Part shown: positions 26,041-35,368 of the stretch, one piece after another
How positions within the stretch are numbered: the stretch's first letter is position 1
Layout of the letters: the number at the start of each line of letters is the position of its first letter
Assembly: GCA_902610655.1 (NCBI GenBank)
Contig: CACLWL010000004.1
Coordinates: forward strand, 28,919 to 92,918
Direction: 5' to 3'
DNA: 64,000 nucleotides
From: an uncultured Pelagibacteraceae bacterium
Lineage (GTDB): Bacteria > Pseudomonadota > Alphaproteobacteria > Pelagibacterales > Pelagibacteraceae
Translations under genes and position numbers: made by a program
The notes under the pieces: model-generated
What the model was told of the DNA's origin: nothing
Databases searched by the model: none
The model's input: only the letters and a program-made list of their open reading frames with translations

Positions 26041-27468
26041 ATGTTAAATAGTATTAGAAATTTTTCAAAAACAGTTACAGCTAAAATTTTCTTATTTATT
26101 GTTGCTGTACCTTTAGTTTTTTGGGGTATGGGTGATGTATTTACTAGTGGTAATACAAATTCATTGGCAAAAATAAATAATGAAAATATTTCAACAGAGG
26201 ACTTTATTGATCATATTAATAAATTAAATATTAATCAAAATTTAATCAAAGATAAAATTGATGAAAATATTCTCGAGGAGGTACTTGGTAGAATAATATC
26301 CAACAAATTAATAGAACTTGAAATTAAAGAGGTAAACTTAGTGATATCAGACAAAATGCTTGCTGAAAAAATTAAAACAGATATAAATTTTATAGATGAT
26401 AACCAAAAATTTTCTAGAACAAAATACGAAAAGTTTTTAATTTCAAACAATTTAAATGCGAATGAATATGAAAAAAATTTTAAAGAAAACGAATTTCAAG
26501 AAGAATTGTTCAATTATTTAGGTGGAGGAATTAAGTCGCCAAATTTTCTGATTGATAAGATTTATATTGAAGATACTAAAAAAATTAATGTTGAGTTTAT
26601 TAATCTAGAGGAAATTTATTTAAAGAAAGAGCAACTGACAATTGAAGATATTCAAAATTATATAAATGAAAATAAAGAAAAACTTAAAAGAGATTACATA
26701 GATTTTACATATAGCAAGATTACACCTCAGAATCTTATAGGACTAAACGATTACAATAATGAGTTTTTTGATAAAATAGATGAAATAGAGTCAAAATTAT
26801 TAAACAACACTAATTTCAATGACATTGTTAATTTTTATAACTTGAAAAGTATTTCTAGAAATAAAATTACTTTAAATACTGAAAACACTGAATTAGACAC
26901 AAAAATTTATAATGCAAGGAATGATGAAAACTTCGGAATAATTGATGAGGGTAATTATTTCGTTGTTTATAAAATTAAAAATATTACTACTAAAGTTCCA
27001 AGTTTAAATGATGTGGGTTTTGAAAATGAAATCAGAAATTTTCTTTTTAACAAAAATAAATTTGAATATAATAAGAAAATATTAAAACTGATAAATGAAG
27101 GTAAATTTCAAGAAAGTGATTTTAAAAAAATTGCCACAGAAAATATTAAAATTGAAAAACTCTTGTTAGATTCTAGTAAAGATATAAAAAAATTTAGTTT
27201 AGAGTCAATTGAACTTATTTATTCTCTACCTGAAAAAAGTTTTGCTTTAGTTGCAGATAGTGAAAAAAATATTTATTTATTAAGAATTATAGATCAAAGA
27301 ATTAATAATATTTCTAAGGATAGCGAATTAAAAAATATTTACCTTCTAGAGTCAAACAATGAAATCAAAAAAAAAATATTTCAATCATATGATTCTCACT
27401 TAAATTCAAAATATGATATTAAAATTAATGAAAAAACTTTAGAAAGAGTAAAAAATTATTTTAGATAA
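26041..27468 (+). CDS. PpiD/SurA-like periplasmic folding factor
   Basis: This is a 475-residue, membrane-anchored periplasmic protein with a PpiD-like layout: a short cytoplasmic N-terminus, one membrane helix (about 14-32, AKIFLFIVAVPLVFWGMGDV), then a SurA-N-type chaperone region (INNENISTEDFIDHINK, VLGRIISNKLIELE). It likely helps fold envelope proteins emerging from the Sec channel. I cannot see a confident parvulin prolyl-isomerase domain, and the second half is very lysine, asparagine and glutamate rich. E. coli PpiD is 623 residues. It is first in the plus-strand unit and is coupled to trpE (TAATG); a SurA/PpiD-like gene before trpE is common in Alphaproteobacteria. Confidence 0.8.
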   Translation: MLNSIRNFSKTVTAKIFLFIVAVPLVFWGMGDVFTSGNTNSLAKINNENISTEDFIDHINKLNINQNLIKDKIDENILEEVLGRIISNKLIELEIKEVNLVISDKMLAEKIKTDINFIDDNQKFSRTKYEKFLISNNLNANEYEKNFKENEFQEELFNYLGGGIKSPNFLIDKIYIEDTKKINVEFINLEEIYLKKEQLTIEDIQNYINENKEKLKRDYIDFTYSKITPQNLIGLNDYNNEFFDKIDEIESKLLNNTNFNDIVNFYNLKSISRNKITLNTENTELDTKIYNARNDENFGIIDEGNYFVVYKIKNITTKVPSLNDVGFENEIRNFLFNKNKFEYNKKILKLINEGKFQESDFKKIATENIKIEKLLLDSSKDIKKFSLESIELIYSLPEKSFALVADSEKNIYLLRIIDQRINNISKDSELKNIYLLESNNEIKKKIFQSYDSHLNSKYDIKINEKTLERVKNYFR

Positions 27469-28925
27469 TGTTAAATAGAAGCTTTAAACAATTTAAGTTT
27501 CAACATAAAAAAAAAATTAATCAAATATTATATGTTGAAAAGAGAATAAAGGACGACAAAGAAATATTGAATTTAATTAATAATTTTTTATTAGAAAAAA
27601 ATAGTTTCATTTTCGAATCTGTTGAAAAAGGAACCATAAAAGGCCGGTATACAATCTTTGGAAAAAAGCCGGATAAAATTTGGGAATTTAATGATAGTAA
27701 ATCATTTAAAATTGAAAATGAAAAAAAAATTTCAATTAAAGGAAATCCTAAAGATATAATCGAAAATATTTTAGAAAATTTTAAATTCAAAACACCTAGT
27801 GGCCTCCCCGCTATATGTTCACTGATCTCAGGATACTTTTCTTATGATATAATTAGATACTTAGAAAAAATACCAAATAAGTGTAATAATGATTTGATGA
27901 TGCCGGATGTAAGACTGTTAAGGCCGACAGTTTTAATTATTCATGACAATTTAAAAAAGAAAATTTTTTATATAATTAACGTTTTTAAAGACGAAAGAAT
28001 TAAAGATTATAATAAAAAATATAATGATATTAAAAATCAAATTAAGTCAATGATTTATCAATCAAAAATTAAATCAACTATTTTAAAAGAACAAAATATT
28101 AGAAAGAAAGTTAGTGTAAAATCCAATACAACAAAATTACAATTTATGAACATGGTTAAAAAAGCTAAAAAATATATTAAAATAGGTGATATATTTCAGG
28201 TGGTTTTAAGTCAAAGATTTGAAGCTAGGCTTTCAAAAAAACCTTTAGAAATTTATAAGAAATTAAGAATTACTAACCCATCACCATTTATGTTTTTTTT
28301 TAATTTTAAAGATTTTCAAATTATAGGAGCTAGTCCTGAAATTTTAGTTAGATTGCGAGATAATACAGTTACTGTAAGACCTATAGCAGGTACACGTCCT
28401 AGAGGTAAAAATAAAAAACAAGATAATTTTTATGCAAAGGATCTTTTAAAGGATAAGAAAGAGTTAGCAGAGCATTTAATGCTACTTGATTTAGGAAGAA
28501 ATGATGTTGGAAAAGTTTCTAAAATCAATTCTATAAAGGTAACCGAAAAATTTTCAGTAGAAAAATATTCTCATGTTATGCATATTGTATCTAACGTCGA
28601 GGGTAAACATAATAAGAGTTTTTCTAAATTAAATTCACTTCTTGCAGGATTCCCAGCTGGTACTGTCTCGGGGGCTCCTAAAATTAGAGCTATGGAGATA
28701 ATTGATAAATTAGAAAAATCAAAAAGAAAAGTTTACGCAGGTGGTATTGGTTATTTTTCTGCCAATGGAGATTTTGATACTTGTATAGCTCTTAGAACTG
28801 CTATTTCAAAAAAAAATAAATTTTATGTTCAAGCAGGTGCTGGAATTGTAGCTGATAGCAAGCCACATAAAGAATATGAGGAAACAATAAATAAAGCTAA
28901 AGCTTTAATAAATGCTTTAATATAA
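27468..28925 (+). CDS. trpE: Anthranilate synthase component I
   Basis: TrpE converts chorismate and ammonia to anthranilate, the first step of tryptophan synthesis. It has 485 residues. The N-terminal regulatory region includes SFIFESVEKGTIKGRYTIFG, the area where tryptophan binds in feedback-inhibited forms. The chorismate-binding domain has IGDIFQVVLSQRF, GASPEILVR, RPIAGTRPRG, LLDLGRNDVG and the C-terminal QAGAGIVADS. A one-base overlap at both ends joins it to the ppiD-like gene and trpG. I see no leader peptide with tandem tryptophan codons, since the upstream gene abuts. Confidence 0.97.
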   Translation: MLNRSFKQFKFQHKKKINQILYVEKRIKDDKEILNLINNFLLEKNSFIFESVEKGTIKGRYTIFGKKPDKIWEFNDSKSFKIENEKKISIKGNPKDIIENILENFKFKTPSGLPAICSLISGYFSYDIIRYLEKIPNKCNNDLMMPDVRLLRPTVLIIHDNLKKKIFYIINVFKDERIKDYNKKYNDIKNQIKSMIYQSKIKSTILKEQNIRKKVSVKSNTTKLQFMNMVKKAKKYIKIGDIFQVVLSQRFEARLSKKPLEIYKKLRITNPSPFMFFFNFKDFQIIGASPEILVRLRDNTVTVRPIAGTRPRGKNKKQDNFYAKDLLKDKKELAEHLMLLDLGRNDVGKVSKINSIKVTEKFSVEKYSHVMHIVSNVEGKHNKSFSKLNSLLAGFPAGTVSGAPKIRAMEIIDKLEKSKRKVYAGGIGYFSANGDFDTCIALRTAISKKNKFYVQAGAGIVADSKPHKEYEETINKAKALINALI

Positions 28926-29497
28926 TGAAAATAATTTTAATAGATAACTATGATAGTTTTACCTTTAATCTCTTTCATTATTTGTCTTCATTAAAAATAA
29001 AAGTTGATGTTATCAGAAATGACAAAATTACAGCAAAACAAATATTAAATAAAAAATATAATGCAGTTGTTATTTCACCGGGACCAGGTAATCCAAACCA
29101 AGCTGGTAATTGTCTTAAAATTGTTAAATCACTCTATAAAAAAATTCCTATTTTTGGGGTATGCTTGGGGCATCAAATAATAGGGCAAGTTTTTGGATCT
29201 AGAATAATACAAGCAAAAAAATTAATGCATGGAAAAACAAGTCAAATAATATCAAATAAAATAGGAATTTTGAAAAACCTGCCCAAAAAATTTGAAGCTA
29301 CAAGATATCATAGTTTAATTGTTGATAAAAAAACTTTATCCAAAGATCTTAAAATAACGGCCGAAACAAAAGACGGTCTTATAATGGGTATTATGCATAA
29401 AAAATACAACGTTCATGGTGTGCAATTTCATCCAGAAAGTATTAAAACCAAAATAGGAATTAGAATTTTAAAAAATTTTATATATTTAAAAAAATAA
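28925..29497 (+). CDS. trpG: Anthranilate synthase component II (glutamine amidotransferase)
   Basis: TrpG supplies ammonia from glutamine to TrpE. It has 190 residues. Class I amidotransferase signatures are IDNYDSFTFNLFHYL, VISPGPGNP (oxyanion region), nucleophile Cys in GVCLGHQIIGQVFG and the His-Glu pair in GVQFHPESIKT. It could also serve para-aminobenzoate synthase, as dual-use TrpG/PabA proteins do; I cannot decide that from sequence. It is coupled to trpE by TAATG and followed directly by trpD with no gap. Confidence 0.97.
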   Translation: MKIILIDNYDSFTFNLFHYLSSLKIKVDVIRNDKITAKQILNKKYNAVVISPGPGNPNQAGNCLKIVKSLYKKIPIFGVCLGHQIIGQVFGSRIIQAKKLMHGKTSQIISNKIGILKNLPKKFEATRYHSLIVDKKTLSKDLKITAETKDGLIMGIMHKKYNVHGVQFHPESIKTKIGIRILKNFIYLKK

Positions 29498-30490
29498 ATG
29501 AAAAATTACATTGAAAAAATAAAGAATAATCAAAATTTGTCTTTTGAAGAAAGTAAAGCTGCGTTCGAGATATTAATGGATGGAAAAGCCGAAGAACAAG
29601 AAATTTATGATTTTTTGACATTACTATCCGCAAAAGGTGAAGTTTCGGATGAAATTGCAGGTGGAGTATATGTCATTAGGGGAAAATCTAAAAGAGTTAA
29701 TGTAGAAAATTGTATTGATACTTGTGGTACAGGTGGAGATGGAATGAATACACTTAATATTTCTACTGCCTCAGCACTTTTACTTTCAAGTTTAAATGTA
29801 AAAGTAGCAAAACACGGAAATAAAGCAGTTTCATCTAAATGTGGATCTGGAGACGTTTTAGAAGAATTAAAAATTAATATAAATTTTGAACCTAACGATG
29901 TTGAGAAACAAATAAATATAAATAATTTTGGATTTATGTTTGCGCCCAACTATCATAGTGCTATGAAATTTGTAGGTCCAACTAGAAGAAAAATTGGAAA
30001 AAGAACTATTTTTAATATGATTGGGCCCTTAAGTAGTCCTGCCTTAGTAGATTGTCAAGTAGTCGGTGTTTTTGATAAAAAATTATTAAAAATATTTGCA
30101 AATGCATTATTAAATTTAAATTTAAAGTTTGCCTGGATCGTAAACAGTGAAGATGGTATGGATGAAATTTCTCCATATGCGAAAACAAATATTGTTCAGT
30201 TAAAAGATGGAAAAATTTCTGAAATAATTATAGATCCAAAAGAATTAAATGTAGATGCTGAAGACTTTAAAAATTTAGTTGGTCAAGATGCAAAATTTAA
30301 TTCAGCTAAAATAATAGAAATATTCAAAGGTATTGATAATGATTTTTCCAAAGCAGTGTGCTTAAATGCTGCTGCTGGATTGATAGTTTCAGGAAAACAC
30401 GAAAACTTTAAGTCAGCATATGATACAACTAGAAATTTTATAAAATCTGGTTCTGCTTATAATCATTTAATTAAATTACAAAATGGCTGA
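29498..30490 (+). CDS. trpD: Anthranilate phosphoribosyltransferase
   Basis: TrpD transfers phosphoribose from PRPP to anthranilate. It has 330 residues. The PRPP-binding loop DTCGTGGDGMNTLNIST and KHGNKAVSSKCGSGDVLEEL are intact, followed by APNYHSAMKFVGPTRRKIG and RTIFNMIGPLSSPA. It starts one base after the trpG stop and overlaps trpC by eight bases. Confidence 0.97.
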   Translation: MKNYIEKIKNNQNLSFEESKAAFEILMDGKAEEQEIYDFLTLLSAKGEVSDEIAGGVYVIRGKSKRVNVENCIDTCGTGGDGMNTLNISTASALLLSSLNVKVAKHGNKAVSSKCGSGDVLEELKININFEPNDVEKQININNFGFMFAPNYHSAMKFVGPTRRKIGKRTIFNMIGPLSSPALVDCQVVGVFDKKLLKIFANALLNLNLKFAWIVNSEDGMDEISPYAKTNIVQLKDGKISEIIIDPKELNVDAEDFKNLVGQDAKFNSAKIIEIFKGIDNDFSKAVCLNAAAGLIVSGKHENFKSAYDTTRNFIKSGSAYNHLIKLQNG

Positions 30491-31274
30491 TAACATACTA
30501 GAAAAAATAATTAAAAAAAAAGTTGTTTTTATTGAACAATTAAAAAAAACTGTTGATTTAAGCAATTTAAAAGATCTTATTAGTGCAAATAATTCATATT
30601 TAGATTTTAAAGAAAAAATTAGTACCAATATAAATGAGAATAAAATTTCAATAATTGCCGAAATTAAAAAAGCTAGTCCTTCGGCTGGTGTAATAATTAA
30701 TGACTATAATCCAGTAGAAATAGCTAATATATATTATAAAAATAATTCTACATGCTTGTCTGTTTTAACTGAAGAAGATTTTTTTTTAGGTAAAATTGAT
30801 CATATACGTCAGATAAAAGAAAAAATTAAACTACCTATTCTTTGCAAAGATTTTTTTATTGATAAATTTCAAATACCACTTGCTAAAAGCTGTGGTGCTG
30901 ATGCTATTTTAATTATTTTAGCCGGTGTAAAAGAAAACCTAGCAGATGAATTATATAACGAAGCTTTAAAACATAAAATGTCAATCATTGTTGAAGTTCA
31001 TACTGTAGAGGAAGCTAAAAAAGCATTAAAATTTAAAGAGGCATTGATAGGTATCAACAATAGAAATTTAAAAACACTTGAAACAAATATTACTACAACT
31101 TACGATATTCATAATGTTTTAATAAATCATAAAGGGCCACTTATTTCTGAAAGTGGTATTAAAAACAAAGAGGAACTTTTGGATTTAAAAAGAAAAACTT
31201 CAATTAAAACTTTTTTAATTGGTGAATCACTTCTAAAAAACTTAGATAACAATTCAATTTTCTCAGTTCTTTAG
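30483..31274 (+). CDS. trpC: Indole-3-glycerol phosphate synthase
   Basis: TrpC closes the indole ring of carboxyphenylamino-deoxyribulose phosphate. It has 263 residues as a TIM barrel. Catalytic lysine and glutamate lie in IIAEIKKASPSAGVI and LPILCKDFFIDKFQI, with later signatures GINNRNLKTLETN and ISESGIKNKEEL. It is monofunctional, with no fused TrpF. trpF, trpB and trpA are not in this window; in Alphaproteobacteria they usually form a second locus. It is last in the trp run; 88 bases precede lexA. Confidence 0.97.
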   Translation: MADNILEKIIKKKVVFIEQLKKTVDLSNLKDLISANNSYLDFKEKISTNINENKISIIAEIKKASPSAGVIINDYNPVEIANIYYKNNSTCLSVLTEEDFFLGKIDHIRQIKEKIKLPILCKDFFIDKFQIPLAKSCGADAILIILAGVKENLADELYNEALKHKMSIIVEVHTVEEAKKALKFKEALIGINNRNLKTLETNITTTYDIHNVLINHKGPLISESGIKNKEELLDLKRKTSIKTFLIGESLLKNLDNNSIFSVL

Positions 31275-31323
31275 TCAAATAAATCCCTATTTTTGTGACT
31301 TTTTAGCTGTTGTTTAATTATAA

Positions 31324-31360
31324 GAACTTTTGTAGAACATTGCTTGTACGATATTTGTTC
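31324..31360 (+). promoter_or_regulatory. LexA (SOS) operator array upstream of lexA
   Basis: The alphaproteobacterial LexA box is GTTC-N7-GTTC. GAAC-N7-GAAC, the same box on the other strand, occurs at 31324-31338. GTAC-N7-GTTC, one mismatch, occurs at 31346-31360. The four half-sites start at 31324, 31335, 31346 and 31357, exactly 11 bases apart. The last ends two bases before the lexA ATG. This supports autoregulation of lexA. Confidence 0.8.
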
Positions 31361-31362
31361 TT

Positions 31363-32040
31363 ATGCTCACAAAAAAACAAAAAAACTTATTACTTTTTAT
31401 CAACAAGAAGTTGAGATCTTCTGGGATATCTCCATCCTATGAGGAAATGAAAGAATCTTTAAATTTAAAGTCTAAATCTGGAATACATAGACTAATTAGT
31501 GCTCTAGAGGAAAGAGGGTTTATAAAAAGACTTGCTCATAAAGCAAGAGCTTTGGAAGTTGTAAAATTGCCAGAAACCGCATCAGCAAATGATATTTATA
31601 ACAGCTTTTCTCCTAGTGTAATAAAAGGAGGTTTGGATGAAACTGTGGGTGATAAAAATGGGTCAGAAATACCAGTTTTGGGTAAAATTGCAGCAGGTAC
31701 ACCAGTTGAGGCTATTCAGAACGAAGTTGCTAGAATTCCTTTACCTGAAAATATTGAAAAAAATGGTGAATATTTTGGATTAAAAGTTCAAGGTGATTCA
31801 ATGGTTGAAGCGGGAATTAATGATGGAGATACTGTTGTAATCAAAAAAACAGATACAGCTGATAATGGGAAAATAGTAGTTGCTTTAATAGATGATCATG
31901 AGGCAATGCTCAAAAGAATAAGAAGAAAAGGTAAAACAGTGGCTCTCGAAAGTGCAAACAGAAACTACGAAACTAAAATATTTGGCCCAGATAGAGTAAA
32001 AGTTCAAGGTGTTCTTGTATCTTTATATAGAAGTTTCTAA
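31363..32040 (+). CDS. lexA: LexA repressor
   Basis: LexA is the SOS repressor, inactivated by RecA-stimulated self-cleavage. It has 225 residues. The N-terminal winged helix (1-66) reads MLTKKQKNLLLFINKKL, then GIHRLISALEERGFIKRL. The cleavage site is A111-G112 in LGKIAAGTPVEA. The catalytic serine S146 is in VQGDSMVEAGI and the lysine K184 in HEAMLKRI. The long linker is usual for alphaproteobacterial LexA. The ATG is only two bases after the operator array, so repressor binding would also cover the translation start region. Confidence 0.97.
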   Translation: MLTKKQKNLLLFINKKLRSSGISPSYEEMKESLNLKSKSGIHRLISALEERGFIKRLAHKARALEVVKLPETASANDIYNSFSPSVIKGGLDETVGDKNGSEIPVLGKIAAGTPVEAIQNEVARIPLPENIEKNGEYFGLKVQGDSMVEAGINDGDTVVIKKTDTADNGKIVVALIDDHEAMLKRIRRKGKTVALESANRNYETKIFGPDRVKVQGVLVSLYRSF

Positions 32041-32062
32041 ATAAATAGTCTAAAAATTCAAG

Positions 32063-33460
32063 ATGTCAAAAGTAGCAACAAGATTTGCTCCATCACCTAC
32101 AGGTCCGTTACATATTGGTGGGGTTAGAACTGCATTATTTAATTGGTTATATTCCAAAAATCGAAAGGGTAAATTCTACTTAAGAGTGGAAGACACAGAT
32201 AAAGAAAGGTCTAAAGATGAATACAAAAATCAAATAATAAAATCACTTAAATGGATTGGTATAGACTATGATGGTGATGAATATATCCAATCTCAAAAAG
32301 TAAACGATCATATAAGAGTTGCGAATGAACTTCTTAAAAATGGTAATGCATATAAATGTTATTGTACAAGTGAAGAAATAGAAGAACAAAAAAAAAGAGC
32401 AAGACAAAAAAAGACTCCTTACATTTATGATAAAAAATGGAGAGATAAAAAAGAGTCTGATGCTCCAAAAGATATTAAGCCTGTCATAAGGTTTAAAAGT
32501 AAAATAAACGGAACATCTGTTTTAAAAGATTTAGTTCAAGGCGATGTTGAAATTGATAATAACACAATTGAGGATTTTATCATCTTACGAAATGACGGAA
32601 CCCCAACATATAACTTATCAGCATCAGTAGATGACCATCAAATGAACATGACACATATTATTCGAGGTGATGACCATAAAATTAATACGTTCAAACAAAT
32701 ACAGATATATGAAGCTATGAAATGGGAGTTGCCATCATTTGCTCATATACCATTGATACATACGATTGAGGGAAAGAAATTATCAAAGCGAGATCAGGCT
32801 TCTACACTGGATGATTACTCCAAGATTGGAATTATGCCTGATGCTCTTAGAAATTATCTTTTAAGACTAGGTTGGTCTTACAAAGATAAAGAAATATTTA
32901 CATTAGACGAAAGTATAAAATTTTTTAATTTAGAGGGTATCGGAAAATCTCCTTCTAAACTTGATATGAGTAGAATTTTGTCGATGAATGAGCGCTATAT
33001 TAAGAATATTAATGAGAGTGATTTGTTTACTCAATTAATTGAATATTGCAAATTATATAAAAGTGAAATTAAGCCTGATAAAAAAGAAAAGATAAAAAAA
33101 TCACTTACTTTCTTAAAAAATAAAGCAAAAACTTTGGAAGATATATTTAATAATGGTCAATATATTATTAGAGATGAGGTCAATTTTAATAAGGATGACA
33201 TGAAATTAATTGACGATAAAGCAAGAAAAGTAATTTCTGATTTTCAGGCCCAATTTGAAAAAATAGATCTGCCTTCTCGAGAGATTTTAGAACCAATAGT
33301 AAATGAACTTATAAAATCTCATGACACAAATTTTAAAGGCGTAGGACAACCCTTAAGGATTGCTCTAACTGGTTCCAAGTTTGGACCTGGTATTTATGAT
33401 ATAATTTTGTCTTTAGGTAAAGAAGAAGTTCGAAAACGATTAAGTGCTAAGATAGCTTGA
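32063..33460 (+). CDS. gltX: Glutamyl-tRNA synthetase
   Basis: GltX charges tRNA-Glu and, in bacteria without GlnRS, often tRNA-Gln too. It has 465 residues. The class I signatures are present: FAPSPTGPLHIGGVRTA (HIGH-type) and KLSKRDQ (KMSKS-type). The C-terminal anticodon-binding domain is helical and lysine rich, ending FGPGIYDIILSLGKEEVRKR. Many Alphaproteobacteria carry two GluRS copies; I cannot tell which this is. It follows lexA after 22 bases; other Alphaproteobacteria often have comEC between them. Its last 21 bases overlap the 3' end of convergent lpxB. Confidence 0.96.
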   Translation: MSKVATRFAPSPTGPLHIGGVRTALFNWLYSKNRKGKFYLRVEDTDKERSKDEYKNQIIKSLKWIGIDYDGDEYIQSQKVNDHIRVANELLKNGNAYKCYCTSEEIEEQKKRARQKKTPYIYDKKWRDKKESDAPKDIKPVIRFKSKINGTSVLKDLVQGDVEIDNNTIEDFIILRNDGTPTYNLSASVDDHQMNMTHIIRGDDHKINTFKQIQIYEAMKWELPSFAHIPLIHTIEGKKLSKRDQASTLDDYSKIGIMPDALRNYLLRLGWSYKDKEIFTLDESIKFFNLEGIGKSPSKLDMSRILSMNERYIKNINESDLFTQLIEYCKLYKSEIKPDKKEKIKKSLTFLKNKAKTLEDIFNNGQYIIRDEVNFNKDDMKLIDDKARKVISDFQAQFEKIDLPSREILEPIVNELIKSHDTNFKGVGQPLRIALTGSKFGPGIYDIILSLGKEEVRKRLSAKIA

Positions 33461-34576
33461 AACTACTGCAGATGCTTCTGAGGATGAGGATGTTTTAGAT
33501 TTAATTTCATTTAACGTATTATTTATATCAAGGATTTGTTTTTTCATAAGCTCAGGATTTTTTAAGAAATATACTACCGACCTATAAATTTCTTTTGAAT
33601 TACATTCTTTTTGAATTAATTCAGGAATTATTTCTTTTTGGTTAATAATATTAATTATATTAGCAAATTTAGTCTTAACTAAAAACTTTACGATAAAAAA
33701 ATTAATGAAATTCATTTTATAAATTATGATAGATGGTACTTTTGCATTACATATTTCAAGAGAAACAGTTCCAGATTTCGTCACAGCAAATACAGAGTTT
33801 GATAATATTTGTGATTTTATATTTTCATCAGATATAACTTCAACATTATTAAGGTTTTTTTTTTTAATCTCATCTTTTATTAAATCCTTATGTTGATCAG
33901 TCGCATGGAAAACAAAGTCATATTCATTGTATTTTTCATTCATTAATTTAATGAAATTTAATAAAATTGGTAAAAGAATATTTATTTCAGATATTCTGCT
34001 TCCAGCAAATAAAGATATAATTTTTTTATTGTCATCAATTATATTTGATAAATTTGTTTTAATATTTTCCTTACTTTCAAGTAATGGATGGCCAACGAAA
34101 GTGTTATTAATATTTTCCTTATCAAAGTATTTTTTTTCAAAATTAAATAATAATAAAACATGGTCTAAAAACTTTTTAAAGGTTTTAACTCTCCCTTCTC
34201 TCCATACCCATACTTGTGGCGCAACATAATGTATTGTTTTAATATTAGGATTTATACTTTTTACTTTTTTAGCAACTCTTAAAGTAAAATCTGGACTATC
34301 TACGCTAAATAATATGTCTGGATTAAATTCAATTATTTTTTTTACAGTTTCGTTTATTTTGTTTCTGATTTTAAATAAATTTAAGACGACACTAGTAAAA
34401 CCAATATAAGTTATTTCTTTAAGATTATATATTGATTTGATACCAAGTTTATTTAAATGAGAACCTCCAACACTTAAATATTCTATGTCTAAGTGGTTTT
34501 GTTGAAGTTTAGTAACTACAGTTGACGCTAATTTATCGCCTGAAGGTTCACCGGTTAATATAAAAATTTTTTTCAT
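33440..34576 (-). CDS. lpxB: Lipid-A-disaccharide synthase
   Basis: LpxB condenses UDP-2,3-diacylglucosamine with 2,3-diacylglucosamine 1-phosphate to form the lipid A disaccharide at the inner membrane surface. It has 378 residues. The N-terminal IFILTGEPSGDKLAS, SVDSPDFTLRVAKK, VAPQVWVWREGR and the nucleotide-site segment AVTKSGTVSLEIC fit the GT-B glycosyltransferase fold. It overlaps lpxI by four bases and closes the long envelope operon. Confidence 0.96.
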   Translation of the reverse strand: MKKIFILTGEPSGDKLASTVVTKLQQNHLDIEYLSVGGSHLNKLGIKSIYNLKEITYIGFTSVVLNLFKIRNKINETVKKIIEFNPDILFSVDSPDFTLRVAKKVKSINPNIKTIHYVAPQVWVWREGRVKTFKKFLDHVLLLFNFEKKYFDKENINNTFVGHPLLESKENIKTNLSNIIDDNKKIISLFAGSRISEINILLPILLNFIKLMNEKYNEYDFVFHATDQHKDLIKDEIKKKNLNNVEVISDENIKSQILSNSVFAVTKSGTVSLEICNAKVPSIIIYKMNFINFFIVKFLVKTKFANIINIINQKEIIPELIQKECNSKEIYRSVVYFLKNPELMKKQILDINNTLNEIKSKTSSSSEASAVVSSYLST

Positions 34577-35367
34577 TTCACTGAGATAAACATCTTATTT
34601 TTATTAGCAAAGCTGATACATTTATTTTTATCTAAAAATACATGTCGTTTACTTTTTACAAAAATACCTTTTAATCCAGCTATCTTACACTGTTGTAAAG
34701 TTTTGAGTCCTATAGTTGGTAGATCAACCCTAAGATCTTGTTTTTTTTTTGGTAACTTAACTAAAACACCATGGTTTCGAAATTTTTTACTTTTACTTTT
34801 TTCGAGTAATTTTTTTGTACCATTTTTTCCCTCTATAGAGACTACTTTTTTATTTCTCACTACTACGCCTTGACTATAATTATACTGTTTCAAATTATTT
34901 AACGTTTTTACAGCCTTTTTAATATCTAGTTGGTCTATTTTATTGGGCTTAATCTTTGAATAATTTCCTTTTTTAAAGGTTAGCTCTGGATTAAATTTAA
35001 GTGAATTTTCAGTTTTTATCTTGTTTTGAACTAGTATGTTGATAATTTCTTTCAAAATTGCAGCATCACCAAGCTTGGATGCCTTGATAATTCTTGGAAT
35101 ATAATAAATTCCTTTAAAGTCTAACTTTAACTTAGAAAAGTTTGGTTTATTAACTTTCCCAGCAAATAAGACTTTTTTACAGCTATTTTCTTTAAGAATA
35201 TTAATTATTTTACCAAATTGACCTATAGAAACTGAAAAAGATTTACTATCTTTTTTAAATTTTTTAGATTTAGATAAATCTATTATCAGATACCTAATTT
35301 TTTTGTTCCTAATAGTCTTAAGTATTTTATTTGGAAAATCTGTATCACCAAAAATTAAACCTATCAT
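34573..35367 (-). CDS. lpxI: UDP-2,3-diacylglucosamine hydrolase, LpxI type
   Basis: LpxI hydrolyses UDP-2,3-diacylglucosamine to the 1-phosphate, replacing the unrelated LpxH in Alphaproteobacteria. The sequence matches the former DUF1009 family: MIGLIFGDTDFP at the start, KPNFSKLKLDFKGIYYIPRI and GDAAILKEIINIL mid-protein, and LVKLPKKKQDLRVDLPTIG near the end. The reading frame is open to a TTG at 35421 inside lpxA, but I chose the ATG at 35367 (264 residues), which starts one base after the lpxA stop and matches the family N-terminus. Its place between lpxA and lpxB supports the call. Confidence 0.93.
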   Translation of the reverse strand: MIGLIFGDTDFPNKILKTIRNKKIRYLIIDLSKSKKFKKDSKSFSVSIGQFGKIINILKENSCKKVLFAGKVNKPNFSKLKLDFKGIYYIPRIIKASKLGDAAILKEIINILVQNKIKTENSLKFNPELTFKKGNYSKIKPNKIDQLDIKKAVKTLNNLKQYNYSQGVVVRNKKVVSIEGKNGTKKLLEKSKSKKFRNHGVLVKLPKKKQDLRVDLPTIGLKTLQQCKIAGLKGIFVKSKRHVFLDKNKCISFANKNKMFISVK

Positions 35368-35368
35368 C

